From positions 495,804 to 539,731 of the forward strand of contig FN649753.1 of the NCBI GenBank assembly GCA_000310025.1: 43,928 nucleotides of DNA, given 5' to 3'. Below the pieces are notes generated by a model. The model was not told the origin of the DNA. It was given only the letters and a program-made list of their open reading frames with translations, and did no database searches. The DNA comes from Ectocarpus siliculosus. Taxonomy: Eukaryota; Sar; Phaeophyceae; Ectocarpales; Ectocarpaceae. Of the stretch, positions 43,600-43,928 are shown one piece after another. A program made the position numbers and the translations under genes. Numbering within the stretch: the stretch's first letter is position 1; the number at the start of each line of letters is the position of its first letter.

Positions 43600-43928
43600 G
43601 GGGGGGGGGGGGGGGGGGGGGGGAAGGGGTTGGGGGTTATCCCCCGGGGGGAAACAAATTTTAAGCCCCCTTGGTTTTAGGGGGGGCGAATCCCAAAACT
43701 TGGTTTTGGGAAAAACCCCCCGGGGGGGGGTGTTTCCTGGTCCCCCAGGGTAAGAAAAAGAATTGAATTTTTAAAGGGGGGCTGCCCTTGGGGGGGGGGG
43801 GGGGGGACCCCCCAGGCCAAAGGGGTTAAAAGCCCTTTTTACCCGGAAGAAAAAAGCCCAAAAACACGGCGTTGGGCGAAGGTTTGGGGGGGGAAAGGTT
43901 ACCCCCGCCCTTTGGGGGCCCCCGAAAA
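43600..43928. other. Low-quality end-of-contig sequence
   Basis: A 23-base G run is followed by sequence made largely of stretched homopolymers (GGGGG, CCCCC, AAAAA, TTTT doublets throughout). This looks like miscalled read ends and not biology. I annotate no feature here. Confidence 0.8.

Noticed and set aside
1-43928. A new multi-gene functional system or virus-derived cluster
   Set aside because: The identified genes are ordinary conserved eukaryotic genes with unrelated roles. No viral, toxin-antitoxin, secretion or biosynthetic-cluster signature was seen.

Overview
The window looks like nuclear DNA from a brown alga (Phaeophyceae), most like Ectocarpus. This is inferred from style, not from a database match. 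Genes are split into short exons by introns mostly of 0.4 to 2.3 kb. Coding exons are GC-rich with Gly/Ala/Ser/Pro low-complexity tracts. Neighbouring genes tend to alternate strand, and introns are full of small repeats. I rebuilt the exons by hand from homology plus splice-site phase. Every reported exon chain keeps frame unless I say otherwise.

Layout: (1) 1-3910, minus: the N-terminal part of VPS18, a HOPS/CORVET tethering subunit, cut by the left edge. (2) 4207-9864, plus: a class 3 (DAG-lipase-like) lipase. (3) 11551-19617, minus: a 436-residue coiled-coil protein with a GRIP domain (a golgin). (4) 19913-22722 and 24630-27498, plus: two tandem NF-YB (CCAAT-binding factor B / HAP3) genes. 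(5) 32023-38603, minus: an armadillo-repeat protein with one unresolved exon junction. (6) 39136-43516, minus: WDR12/YTM1, the NLE plus WD40 subunit of the PeBoW ribosome-biogenesis complex, 5' incomplete. VPS18/lipase and golgin/NF-YB are head-to-head pairs with 296 and 295 bp between start codons. Lipase/golgin and NF-YB/ARM are tail-to-tail.

The genes are housekeeping or regulatory (membrane tethering, Golgi, lipid, transcription, ribosome assembly) and do not form one pathway. I see no viral cassette, CRISPR, operon or defence-like system. The most unusual material is non-coding: a tRNA-derived SINE with target-site duplication; a MITE family with about six copies; a 350-bp element with very long inverted repeats; two short repeat families that sit near exon borders; and two introns whose tandem arrays have copied a splice junction, one an acceptor and one a donor.

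Sequence quality limits: a run of N lies at 16349-16551 inside a golgin intron. The last about 330 bases (from about 43600) look like unreliable end-of-contig sequence, which probably hides the 5' end of WDR12.
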